Origin: CAZFDE01 sp964517795
GTDB taxonomy: Bacteria; Planctomycetota; Phycisphaerae; Sedimentisphaerales; Anaerobacaceae
Length of the DNA: 13,190 nucleotides
Direction: 5' to 3'
Assembly (NCBI GenBank): GCA_964517795.1
Contig: CAZFDE010000072.1
Location: 1 to 13,190 of the forward strand
Made by a program: the position numbers and the translations under genes. Below are positions 1-5,601 of the stretch, in pieces (the first letter of the stretch is position 1; every line of letters starts with the position of its first letter). The notes under the pieces are model-generated. The model saw only the letters and a list, made by a program, of their open reading frames with translations, did no database searches and was not told the DNA's origin.

Positions 1-29
1 AAACCAACAAGCATTTTCTTCGTAACCAT
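1..29 (-). CDS. Start of a leftward gene, partial (N-terminus only)
   Basis: Only the first ten codons lie in the window, reading MVTKKMLVGF. The start is an ATG at 29-27 preceded, six bases upstream, by a purine-rich GGAAGGA (36-42), a good Shine-Dalgarno sequence, and further upstream by a TATAAT-type promoter. The two lysines followed by a hydrophobic run look like the beginning of a signal peptide or of a membrane anchor, so the product may be exported. This is inferred from ten residues only. An in-frame upstream ATG at 48-46 lies on the other side of the Shine-Dalgarno and is less likely. No function can be given. Confidence 0.45.
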
Positions 30-68
30 CGGGATTCCTTCCAACATAAGCAATTTTCCACGCCCTTT

Positions 69-97
69 ATTATAAGCCCTGATAACAGCAATGAAAA
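69..97 (-). promoter_or_regulatory. Sigma-70-type promoter for the leftward partial gene
   Basis: On the minus strand a perfect TATAAT -10 element (complement of 69-74) is preceded, after 17 bp, by TTTTCA (92-97), a four-of-six match to TTGACA. Transcription would start near 62 and give a leader of about 33 bases. Between this promoter and the rightward RNA promoter lies an AT-rich stretch (98-226) with a six-base inverted repeat, ATGCCG at 151-156 and CGGCAT at 174-179. No gene is visible there. Confidence 0.4.
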
Positions 98-226
98 CCG
101 TTAATTAAATGATATTGATTTTTTCACTTTTTAATCGGCACAAGACAGAAATGCCGGCTTTGAACACTGATTTCGGCATGTTTATCGGATGCACGAAAAA
201 AGAACATATATCTATCTTACATGCAT

Positions 227-255
227 TTGGCAGATAGGCGGTTTTATGCCATACT
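227..255 (+). promoter_or_regulatory. Sigma-70-type promoter of the unassigned small RNA
   Basis: TTGGCA (227-232), a 17-bp spacer and CATACT (250-255) form a credible -35/-10 pair, with a start expected near 262. There is no translatable gene between this promoter and the terminator at 482-519, so it most likely drives a non-coding transcript. Confidence 0.5.
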
Positions 256-261
256 TTAAGT

Positions 262-519
262 GGTTGGGGAGAACAATAAAGCAGGCAGAACTCAATTGGC
301 TTTCCACAAACCGAATTGGCTGTCTAACACTTAAAAGACCAACCCGACCAGGCGACCCTGCCGCCAAACTCTGGGGGGAGATTTGGGTGACGTATTCCGG
401 CAGGTGCTGCAATCCAACCTTCGCAGGATGCGGAGGATGACAAATGCTATGGGGGGGCCATATAAGTTTCTTTCCGAGTCGAGGGCCTCTGCGTCAGTCG
501 CGCAGGGGCCCTTATTTTT
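262..519 (+). ncRNA. Candidate structured small RNA of about 255 nt, class unknown
   Basis: The stretch is bounded by its own promoter (227-255) and a strong terminator (482-519) and is densely structured. A terminal helix can form between 264-274 and 466-477 (11 pairs, one bulge). Inside it are several local hairpins. The first pairs 284-288 with 320-324 around 293-299/311-318. The second pairs CCTGCCG (357-363) with CGGCAGG (398-404) and encloses a smaller hairpin 364-371/378-386. The third pairs 409-415 with 426-431. The fourth is TATGG/CCATA at 449-463 with a G-rich loop. I do not recognise it as tmRNA, RNase P RNA or a known riboswitch. Its size and closed end-to-end helix would allow a 6S-like RNA, but I cannot show the 6S bubble. 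An alternative is an attenuator-type leader, but the next gene has its own promoter after the terminator. Confidence 0.45.
482..519 (+). terminator. Strong intrinsic terminator of the small RNA
   Basis: A 12-bp GC-rich stem (482-493 with 501-512, one G-T pair, seven-base loop) is followed by TTATTTTT. The promoter of the next gene starts four bases later, so this ends the upstream unit and does not belong to the ferritin-like gene. Confidence 0.85.
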
Positions 520-522
520 CCC

Positions 523-551
523 TTGCAAAATCCACCGCCAAGCCCTATACT
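523..551 (+). promoter_or_regulatory. Sigma-70-type promoter of the ferritin-like gene
   Basis: TTGCAA (523-528), a 17-bp spacer and TATACT (546-551). The predicted start near 558 gives a leader of about 29 bases before the ATG at 587. Confidence 0.7.
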
Positions 552-586
552 ACCACACGCTTTATTTGCTTGAATATGAGGGGTTT

Positions 587-1051
587 ATGGAACAGGTGCC
601 CAACACAGAAATCCTGGAATTTGCGATCATGCGCGAAATCGATGCATACCGATTTTTTACCGCCCTCTCCCGCCGTGTACAAGACCCTGATATTCGCGTG
701 GTTTTCCAGATCCTCGCCCGCGAAGAACTCGAGCATAAGCAAAAGCTCGAGCTGGAGATCATGAAAACCGGCCATGTCGTTCAAAAAGATTTGGAACAAC
801 TCGACGAGATCGACACCAGCGATATCGACGAACTGCTGCCCGATGATATGACCTATCCGGAACTGCTGCAACTGGGGATTCGCAAAGAAGATGCGTCCTA
901 CCGTACCTATGTGAATCTTCTGACACAGGTCAGCAACGAAGCCAGTCGTGAACTGCTGATGGGCCTGGCCGAAGAAGAGATCAGGCATAAACAGCGCTTC
1001 CAGGAAGAATACGCCAAAACACAACACCCCCATAAAAAACTCTCCGAATAG
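587..1051 (+). CDS. Ferritin-like diiron (rubrerythrin-type) protein without rubredoxin domain
   Basis: The 154-residue product is a four-helix ferritin-like protein. Two half-sites are visible: Glu17 in helix 1 with Glu47-x-x-His50, and Glu101 with Glu131-x-x-His134. Together these give the carboxylate and histidine ligands of a diiron centre. Rubrerythrins use such a centre to reduce peroxide in anaerobes. Here the C-terminal rubredoxin Cys4 domain is absent, so the electron donor and true substrate are unknown and an iron-storage or other role is possible. The start at ATG 587 is chosen because GAGGGG (578-583) lies just before it and a promoter sits at 523-551. The longer in-frame start at 383 would lie upstream of a terminator. 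An acidic linker (residues 68-88) separates the two helix pairs. The protein has no signal peptide and is probably cytoplasmic. Confidence 0.85.
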   Translation: MEQVPNTEILEFAIMREIDAYRFFTALSRRVQDPDIRVVFQILAREELEHKQKLELEIMKTGHVVQKDLEQLDEIDTSDIDELLPDDMTYPELLQLGIRKEDASYRTYVNLLTQVSNEASRELLMGLAEEEIRHKQRFQEEYAKTQHPHKKLSE

Positions 1052-1123
1052 ATTTGCCATTAACCAATCGCAAACATGCTTCTTTAATTTTTTAAAAAAT
1101 TCTTTAAAAAATGAACATTTTTT

Positions 1124-1151
1124 TTGACACACCACATATAGCGTTTACAAT
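1124..1151 (+). promoter_or_regulatory. nrdR promoter
   Basis: A perfect TTGACA (1124-1129), a 16-bp spacer and TACAAT (1146-1151) give a start near 1158. The stretch before it (about 1082-1123) is made of A and T tracts, as in UP elements. No GC-rich terminator for the ferritin-like gene is seen in 1052-1123. The in-frame ATG at 1154 lies at the transcription start and cannot serve translation. Confidence 0.8.
1129..1144 (+). promoter_or_regulatory. NrdR box 1 (operator)
   Basis: ACACCACATATAGCGT matches the recalled NrdR-box consensus (acaCwAtATaTwGtgt) at 13 of 16 positions by eye. It fills the spacer between the -35 and -10 elements, so bound NrdR would block RNA polymerase. Confidence 0.65.
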
Positions 1152-1159
1152 GAATGTGT

Positions 1160-1175
1160 TTTCGAAATATTGTGG
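1160..1175 (+). promoter_or_regulatory. NrdR box 2 (operator, weaker)
   Basis: This 16-base site (core AAATATTGTG) matches the NrdR-box consensus at 10 of 16 positions. It starts exactly 31 bp after box 1, leaving 15 bp between the boxes, which is the same-face spacing known for paired NrdR boxes. The spacing is the main support. Confidence 0.5.
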
Positions 1176-1210
1176 TGGGATTTGACAAGATAATACCAGC
1201 GGGTGGTTTT

Positions 1211-1702
1211 GTGAAGTGTCCATTCTGTAAAGAAGATCGAGATCGGGTAATTGATTCCCGCTCCAGCGAAGGCGGGCGGGTGATCCGGCGCCGTCGTCAG
1301 TGTATGGCGTGTAAGAAACGCTTTACCACCTATGAAAAAGTCGGCGAAGGATCGAAGATCTTTGTGGTCAAAAAAGACCAGTCCCGCGTGCCTTATGATC
1401 GTGACAAGGTCATCACCGGCCTGCAGAAAGCCTGTTACAAGCGGCCGATCTCTGCCGAGCAGGTCCGCCGCATCGCCGATCAGGTCGAAGAGGATGTGTT
1501 TCGCAATTTCGACCGCGAGGTCCCATCGACCTTTATCGGAGAATGCGTCATGCAGCACCTGCGCAATGTCGATAAGGTGGCCTATATTCGATTTGCCAGT
1601 GTGTACCGTGAATTTAAGGATGCCGACGAACTGATCGATGAAGTCCGCGAAGCGATCCGCCAAAGTCAGTACGCCGGTCAGAAAGAATTGTTTAACCATT
1701 AG
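1211..1702 (+). CDS. nrdR: NrdR, ribonucleotide reductase transcriptional repressor
   Basis: NrdR senses ATP/dATP and represses ribonucleotide reductase genes by binding NrdR boxes. The 163-residue product has the N-terminal zinc ribbon, Cys3-x2-Cys6 and Cys31-x2-Cys34, with the signature RRRRQC before the second pair. An ATP-cone follows (about residues 47-137). The start is the GTG at 1211, because family members begin with M-K/R-C-P-F-C and the only upstream in-frame ATG (1154) lies at the transcription start. The Shine-Dalgarno is weak (GGGTGG at 1201-1206). Length is slightly above the usual 150 residues because of a C-terminal tail. The promoter contains two NrdR-box-like sites, so the gene is probably autoregulated. 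No ribonucleotide reductase gene is in the window. A second ATP-cone gene follows 48 bases downstream and is probably co-transcribed. Confidence 0.95.
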   Translation: MKCPFCKEDRDRVIDSRSSEGGRVIRRRRQCMACKKRFTTYEKVGEGSKIFVVKKDQSRVPYDRDKVITGLQKACYKRPISAEQVRRIADQVEEDVFRNFDREVPSTFIGECVMQHLRNVDKVAYIRFASVYREFKDADELIDEVREAIRQSQYAGQKELFNH

Positions 1703-1720
1703 TTCGTGTGGGTCACGAAC
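1702..1720 (+). other. Hairpin between nrdR and the ATP-cone gene
   Basis: GTTCGTG (1702-1708) and CACGAAC (1714-1720) form a perfect 7-bp hairpin overlapping the nrdR stop codon. There is no T-run after it, so it is not a terminator. It might stabilise the nrdR message or tune the ratio of the two products, but this is a guess. Confidence 0.4.
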
Positions 1721-1750
1721 CGTTGACCGATATCCCAGGGAAGGGAACGA

Positions 1751-2326
1751 ATGAACTTAAAAGTGGTCAAAGCAGATGGCAGTGTGGAGGATTACCTGCA
1801 TACCAAGGTGATGGGCACAATCTGTAATGCCCTGGCCGCGACGGGCGAGCCGGATATTTTTATCGCCGAAGAACTGGCGGAGGTGGTGACGTATTATTTG
1901 TATAACAAAGACAACCGCCACACCGTCAGCAGCAGCGAGGTCTTTTCGGTGATCAAAACCGTGCTCGAATCGACCGCATTCGAACAGGCGGCCGTGCTGC
2001 TCTCGGAGTATCACTATCACCGCCAGATCCGTCGGGCGCGCATCGAAGTGATCGATGTCAATGTCCGAAAGCTCGGCGACGCCCGCAAGATGTGTACGGT
2101 CCAAAATCCGCAAAACCGAAGCCGTTGGAACAAGTCGATCATCATCACCGACCTGGTCGCCAAGCACAGCCTGAACCGCCAGTTGGCACGGGTCGTCGCG
2201 GCAATGGTCGAAGAAAAGATCCTCGGCATGCAGGTCAATGTCGTCAGCCGCAGTTTGATCAGCCAGCTCGTGATAGCCGACGCCGCTGCGGTCCTGTCGG
2301 CCCAAAATCAGCTCGCACTGGCTTGA
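1751..2326 (+). CDS. ATP-cone domain protein downstream of nrdR
   Basis: The 191-residue product opens with an ATP-cone (about residues 1-95): VVKADGSVEDY at the start, then the YxxYxxxR-like end SEYHYHRQIRRAR. ATP-cones bind ATP/dATP and are the allosteric part of ribonucleotide reductases and NrdR. The second half (about 122-185) begins with a tryptophan, continues with LxRxLARVVAxMVE and ends with VSRSLISQLV. This layout resembles a second, degenerate ATP-cone. There is no zinc ribbon and no reductase domain. The start ATG 1751 follows AAGGGA closely. The gene lies 48 bases after nrdR in the same direction and ends five bases before the converging miaA. A role as an NrdR partner or nucleotide sensor is an inference from context only. 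The precise function is unknown. Confidence 0.8.
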   Translation: MNLKVVKADGSVEDYLHTKVMGTICNALAATGEPDIFIAEELAEVVTYYLYNKDNRHTVSSSEVFSVIKTVLESTAFEQAAVLLSEYHYHRQIRRARIEVIDVNVRKLGDARKMCTVQNPQNRSRWNKSIIITDLVAKHSLNRQLARVVAAMVEEKILGMQVNVVSRSLISQLVIADAAAVLSAQNQLALA

Positions 2327-2331
2327 AAAAG

Positions 2332-3273
2332 CTAAAGACGCAGGTGCTCGATCAACCGTTCGAGGACGGTCACGGCAGTATTGTCTTCGCCGATATCCAT
2401 CCACTGAACACCCCCGAAGGTCTTGAACCATGTCCGCTGGCTTTTGGCGAATTTCCGGGTATTTCGTTTGATCAGTTCGATCGCCTCGCCAAGCGGCATC
2501 TCCCCGGCCAGATGATCGATGATCTCCGCATAACCGATCGCGCATCGTGCCTGATCGCTCAGCGGCTTTTCTTCCGCTAACAGCGACCGGACCTCCTCGA
2601 CCAGCCCCTGCTCGATCATCCGCTTGACCCGCATATTCATCCGATGATTCTCAATGTCCTTCTCGCGTCGCAGGCCGATGATCGTCCACGGATACAGCAA
2701 CTGACCTTCGCCTTCCCATTGCGTCTGAAATGACGAGATCGGCCGACCGGTCAGTTCGAATACTTCCAGCGCCCGAATAATACGTTTCTCGTCATTGGGA
2801 TGAATCCGCTCGGCGGCCTGCGGATCGACCTGTGAGAGTTTCGCATGAAGGGTATTTAGCCCGCTTGGCTGCTGTGCTTCCGCTTTGAGTTGTTTGCGGA
2901 TTTCGGGATCGCTGCCCGGCCCTTCGAATAACCCATACAAAAGTGCCTTGATATACAACGCTGTTCCCCCAACGGCGACAACCGGCTTGCCGCGGGCCTG
3001 AATATCGCTGATCGCGTGTTGAGCGGCTTGCAGATAGGCCGCCACACTGAAAGATTCGCTCGGCTCGACAATGTCGATGAGGTGATACGGGATTTGCTGA
3101 CGTTTTTCCACCGGCGGCTTGGCCGTGCCGATATCCATCCGCCGGTAGATCTTCATCGAGTCGATACTGACAATCTCGGCATCGATGGCCCGCGCCAACT
3201 CGAATGCCACCGCACTTTTACCCGACGCCGTCACCCCTAAGATCAGGATCATTTTATCATTTGCAGAAGTCAT
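2332..3273 (-). CDS. miaA: MiaA, tRNA dimethylallyltransferase
   Basis: MiaA transfers a dimethylallyl group from DMAPP to N6 of A37 in tRNAs reading codons that begin with U, the first step of ms2i6A formation. The 313-residue product has the P-loop GVTASGKS (13-20) and the substrate motif DSMKIYRRMDIGTAKP (38-53). The fourth residue of that motif is Lys, where many homologues have Gln. The GGTALY motif (about 103-108) and the RIIRALEVFELTGRP helix (164-178) follow. Length is normal. The ATG overlaps the dnaX stop codon as ATGA (3270-3273), so translation is probably coupled and the two genes form one operon. An internal Met8 is an alternative start, but the overlap favours the first. It converges with the ATP-cone gene with a five-base gap and no visible terminator. 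Confidence 0.95.
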   Translation of the reverse strand: MTSANDKMILILGVTASGKSAVAFELARAIDAEIVSIDSMKIYRRMDIGTAKPPVEKRQQIPYHLIDIVEPSESFSVAAYLQAAQHAISDIQARGKPVVAVGGTALYIKALLYGLFEGPGSDPEIRKQLKAEAQQPSGLNTLHAKLSQVDPQAAERIHPNDEKRIIRALEVFELTGRPISSFQTQWEGEGQLLYPWTIIGLRREKDIENHRMNMRVKRMIEQGLVEEVRSLLAEEKPLSDQARCAIGYAEIIDHLAGEMPLGEAIELIKRNTRKFAKSQRTWFKTFGGVQWMDIGEDNTAVTVLERLIEHLRL

Positions 3274-4883
3274 TCTTCTTCGATGTTGGTGACGGTGGCA
3301 TCGAATTCGGCCAAGATGGTTTTGACGGCCGGGTCGGCCAGCAGTTCATTTCGCCGGTAGGTCGGCGAACCTTTTTGGATCGGGCTTTCCGTGTCTTCGG
3401 CATGCTCGAGCACCAGTTCCAGGTGAATCGGCTGTCCGAGACACTCACAGATAACTTTTTCGATCTGCTGCAGGCGGCCGTTCTGTTCGCACATCCGCTT
3501 GTGCATCGCCTCGGCAGGGACAAAACTGAGCGTCAGGATATGCTTTTCGAATTTGACCGGCTTGGCCGAACCGATCAGGGCGGTCGTCGCCTTACCCAAT
3601 TTTTCACTGATTTGAGCAATGACCGTCGGCCAGTTTTGAGAGATGGATTCGATATCTGATGCATCGATGGTTTTTTGAGCTAAAGCCGGTTTTTCAGCGG
3701 TCTTGGCCGCTGTCGGGCGTTCACTTACGTTTTTTTTTAAGCCCCCGGCTGGTTGAGGCGTTTGCGACAGCAGCGCATCGACATTCATAAAATGCTCAGC
3801 CAGTGCGAACCGCAGCATACTCGCCTCCAGCAGGGCCCGCGGGGCATCGGTATTTTTCAGCGACCACCGCATCTTCTCCAGCACTGTAATATGATGCACC
3901 AGGGCGGCCGTATCGAATTTCTCGGTTAGTTCGTTGAACCGCTTTCGCTGCTCGGTCGTCGCCAGAACCAAATCGGTCTCCGCGCCCGCACTTTTCAGGA
4001 CCATCAGATCCCGCATGACATCGGTCAGGGCATCGGCGATCTGAATTTCGCCCTGGCCGCTGTTGAGCAGCTCACTGACACATTGCAGTGTCGCGGCTGC
4101 ATCGCTCTCGGCAATATGTGTCAAAAGCTCACAAATCTTCTCCATCGACGGCGTACCGAGAAATTCCTCCAGCAGCTTCAGGGTCAATTTCGTCTCGCCG
4201 GTACTGATCAGCCGGTCAAGCAGACTCAGGGCATCCCGCATCGAACCGTTGGCCTGCTTGGCAACCATCAGCAGGACATCCGGCTCGAAGTCTATCTTTT
4301 CAGACTTCAACACCTTTTCAAGCTGGGCGGATATCACCTGTGGGCTGATATTGGCAAAATCGAACTGCTGGCATCGCGACTGAATCGTTGAAAGCACCTT
4401 GTTCGGCTCGGTGGTGGCGAAGATGAATTTTACATGACTCGGCGGCTCTTCGAGAATTTTCAGCAGTGCATTAAAGGCCGCATTGCTCAGCATGTGCACT
4501 TCGTCGATGATGTAGATCTTGTAGCGGCTTCGGGCGGGCCGATAGATCGCGTTTTCCCGCAACCGCCGCACCTCCTCCACACCGTTATTGGAGGCCCCGT
4601 CGATCTCGATCACGTCAATATCTTCGCCGGCGTTGATCGCCACGCAGCTTTCGCATTTGCAGCAGGGTTTGACCGTCGGCTCATCAACCTTGAGGCAATT
4701 GAGCGATTTAGCCAGAATCCGGGCCATCGTGGTCTTGCCCACGCCGCGAGTCCCGCTAAAGAGAAACCCATGAGCGATCTTACCGCTTTTGATCGCGTTC
4801 TTGAGCGTCTGGGCGATCGGGTCCTGGCCGACCACATCATCGAACGTCTGCGAGCGATATTTTCGTGCAAGTACAGTGTACAT
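3270..4883 (-). CDS. dnaX: DnaX, DNA polymerase III subunit tau (and probable gamma)
   Basis: DnaX is the ATPase of the clamp loader that places the beta clamp on DNA. Tau also ties the loader to polymerase and helicase. The 537-residue product begins MYTVLARKYR. It has Walker A GTRGVGKT (44-51), a zinc site with Cys63 and C74-x2-C77-x2-C80 (Cys75 is extra), Walker B with Asp127-Glu128, sensor 1 near Thr158 and the SRC motif at 169-171. Domains I-III end near residue 375. A proline/alanine linker then leads to the tau-specific C-terminal region. An A9 run at codons 382-385 predicts a short gamma form. The start is the ATG at 4883. A TTG two codons upstream is possible but not needed. The AT-rich leader shows no Shine-Dalgarno sequence, which is unusual for such a gene. 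miaA follows with a 4-base overlap. Confidence 0.95.
   Translation of the reverse strand: MYTVLARKYRSQTFDDVVGQDPIAQTLKNAIKSGKIAHGFLFSGTRGVGKTTMARILAKSLNCLKVDEPTVKPCCKCESCVAINAGEDIDVIEIDGASNNGVEEVRRLRENAIYRPARSRYKIYIIDEVHMLSNAAFNALLKILEEPPSHVKFIFATTEPNKVLSTIQSRCQQFDFANISPQVISAQLEKVLKSEKIDFEPDVLLMVAKQANGSMRDALSLLDRLISTGETKLTLKLLEEFLGTPSMEKICELLTHIAESDAAATLQCVSELLNSGQGEIQIADALTDVMRDLMVLKSAGAETDLVLATTEQRKRFNELTEKFDTAALVHHITVLEKMRWSLKNTDAPRALLEASMLRFALAEHFMNVDALLSQTPQPAGGLKKNVSERPTAAKTAEKPALAQKTIDASDIESISQNWPTVIAQISEKLGKATTALIGSAKPVKFEKHILTLSFVPAEAMHKRMCEQNGRLQQIEKVICECLGQPIHLELVLEHAEDTESPIQKGSPTYRRNELLADPAVKTILAEFDATVTNIEEE
3729..3740 (-). other. A9 slippery sequence in dnaX for gamma production
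   Basis: On the coding strand TTAAAAAAAAAC is read in frame as Leu382-Lys-Lys-Asn385. Gain of one A, or a -1 ribosomal slip, gives Leu-Lys-Lys-Lys-Arg-Lys and then TGA (gamma of 387 residues). Loss of one A gives Leu-Lys-Lys-Thr and then TAA (385 residues). Either way the product ends just after domain III. A perfect hairpin (CAGCGG at 3695-3700, CCGCTG at 3707-3712) begins 17 bases downstream, and a GGGGG stretch precedes the run. Escherichia coli makes gamma by frameshifting and Thermus by transcript slippage on a similar A9. Confidence 0.75.
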
Positions 4884-4949
4884 AAGCAATTAATAATCAA
4901 ATTATGATTTCGTATAAAAAAACCAAACGCATTGATATCACGATAAGCA

Positions 4950-4978
4950 AATATAAGGCATCTTCAGGCAATAATCAA
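4950..4978 (-). promoter_or_regulatory. Candidate dnaX promoter
   Basis: On the minus strand TTGATT (complement of 4973-4978), a 17-bp spacer and TATATT (complement of 4950-4955) precede dnaX. The start near 4943 gives a leader of about 60 bases. A 13-base palindrome, ATCAATCATTGAT (4981-4993), abuts the -35 and could be an operator, though the region is AT-rich and chance is possible. The rest of 4884-5050 holds no gene. Confidence 0.45.
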
Positions 4979-5050
4979 TTATCAATCATTGATGAACGTT
5001 TAAAAAACCATAGTTACTTTGAGAGATGCATGATTATTTTTTCGGGCTTC

Positions 5051-5079
5051 TTGAAATTCACAGCATTTGCTGATATACT
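5051..5079 (+). promoter_or_regulatory. Promoter of the SRP RNA gene
   Basis: TTGAAA (5051-5056), a 17-bp spacer and TATACT (5074-5079), with the extended -10 dinucleotide TG at 5071-5072. The start near 5086 leaves about 26 bases of 5' precursor before the SRP RNA helix. Confidence 0.7.
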
Positions 5080-5111
5080 CGAATTTTTGTGATATCTGTG
5101 GATTTTGGCAC

Positions 5112-5216
5112 TTGATGGCCGGGTCCCATACAGGTCCTTCCCGCGAACCTGGTCAGGCGGGGAACCGAGCAGCCATAAGCGTGCGTTGGGCCGTGTATGG
5201 ATCAACCCGGCCGCCT
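5112..5216 (+). ncRNA. ffs: Small signal recognition particle RNA (4.5S type)
   Basis: The RNA core of the bacterial SRP binds Ffh and FtsY and targets nascent membrane proteins. The domain IV signature is present in order. GGTCAGG (5151-5157) forms one side of the internal loop, and a CGG stem, GGAA tetraloop (5161-5164) and CCG stem follow. AGCAGCC (5168-5174) is the other side. The ends pair as GGCCGGGT (5117-5124) with ACCCGGCC (5205-5212), and CCATACA (5126-5132) with TGTATGG (5194-5200), giving one long hairpin of about 100 nt without an Alu domain. Exact mature ends are uncertain. The gene is divergent from dnaX. In Bacillus the SRP RNA gene scr also lies beside dnaX, though in the same direction. 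Confidence 0.93.
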
Positions 5217-5220
5217 TTTT
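5205..5220 (+). terminator. Terminator of the SRP RNA
   Basis: The 3' strand of the closing helix (5205-5212) is followed after GCC by TTTTT (5216-5220), so the closing stem of the RNA itself probably acts as the terminator hairpin. Confidence 0.65.
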
Positions 5221-5262
5221 ATGGAATTTTGCGTATTTTTCCATTTGCAGCAAATTTCCGTA

Positions 5263-5291
5263 TTGACAAATCCCGCCTCAAATACTATCGG
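5263..5291 (+). promoter_or_regulatory. Ferredoxin promoter (perfect -35, weak -10)
   Basis: TTGACA (5263-5268) is perfect. At 17 bp the -10 would be TATCGG (5286-5291), a poor match, which suggests that an activator or other control is involved. The inverted repeat ATAC (5282-5285), five bases, GTAT (5291-5294) overlaps the -10. The start would be near 5298. GGGAG at 5321-5325 is the Shine-Dalgarno. Confidence 0.5.
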
Positions 5292-5332
5292 TATGGAAAA
5301 TCGATGCTCATATAAGATTAGGGAGTATATAA

Positions 5333-5518
5333 ATGAAAGTACGCGTTGAAGACACTTGTACCGCCTGTGGGCTGTGCGTCGATACCTGCCCGGATGTTTT
5401 CCAGATGGGAGATGATATCGCTCAGGTAACAGTCGATGAAGTGCCCACCGAACTCGAAGACGAGGCCCGCCAGGCCGCCGATGAATGTCCGGTCGAGGCC
5501 ATCATCGTCGAAGAATAG
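5333..5518 (+). CDS. Single-cluster [4Fe-4S] ferredoxin
   Basis: This is a small acidic electron carrier of 61 residues. Cys9-x2-Cys12-x2-Cys15 and the distant Cys52-Pro bind one 4Fe-4S cluster. Cys19 matches the extra cysteine seen in Thermotoga-type and Bacillus-type single-cluster ferredoxins, but its usual disulfide partner in the middle of the chain is absent. The second CxxCxxC motif of two-cluster ferredoxins is also absent. The full length, the start ATG after GGGAG, and the DEC-P-VEAI ending all fit the family. It stands alone between the SRP RNA gene and the converging proC, so its redox partners cannot be read from context. It is probably cytoplasmic. The promoter has a strong -35 but a weak -10, which hints at regulation. 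Confidence 0.92.
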   Translation: MKVRVEDTCTACGLCVDTCPDVFQMGDDIAQVTVDEVPTELEDEARQAADECPVEAIIVEE

Positions 5519-5534
5519 GAACGTCAATGAAGTG

Positions 5535-5558
5535 TCATTCCCGCGAAGGCGGGAATCC
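5535..5558. repeat. REP-like extragenic palindrome between fdx and proC
   Basis: ATTCCCGC (5537-5544), GAAG, GCGGGAAT (5549-5556) is a perfect 8-bp hairpin within TCATTCCCGC...GCGGGAATCC. The same motif is scattered between genes in many bacteria and gives the spurious peptide DSRLRGND when translated on the minus strand, as here. It lies between two converging stop codons. It may slow transcription from both sides, but no T-run follows. Confidence 0.7.
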
Positions 5559-5601
5559 GGATTATCGTAAGCAAAACAGGTGCTGATCTTGTCAAACGTT
5601 C

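Noticed and set aside
189..440. 83-codon frame at the left end
   Set aside because: It runs through the -35/-10 promoter at 227-255 and the structured RNA, has no Shine-Dalgarno and resembles no protein.
383..586. N-terminal extension of the ferritin-like protein
   Set aside because: It spans a strong terminator and then a promoter, and the extension is not ferritin-like.
545..1135. 196-codon frame antisense to the ferritin-like gene
   Set aside because: The sense strand encodes clear diiron motifs. The antisense product is a phenylalanine-rich shadow.
1702..1720. Hairpin after nrdR as a terminator
   Set aside because: No T-run follows, and the next gene starts 30 bases later without a promoter of its own, so read-through is expected.
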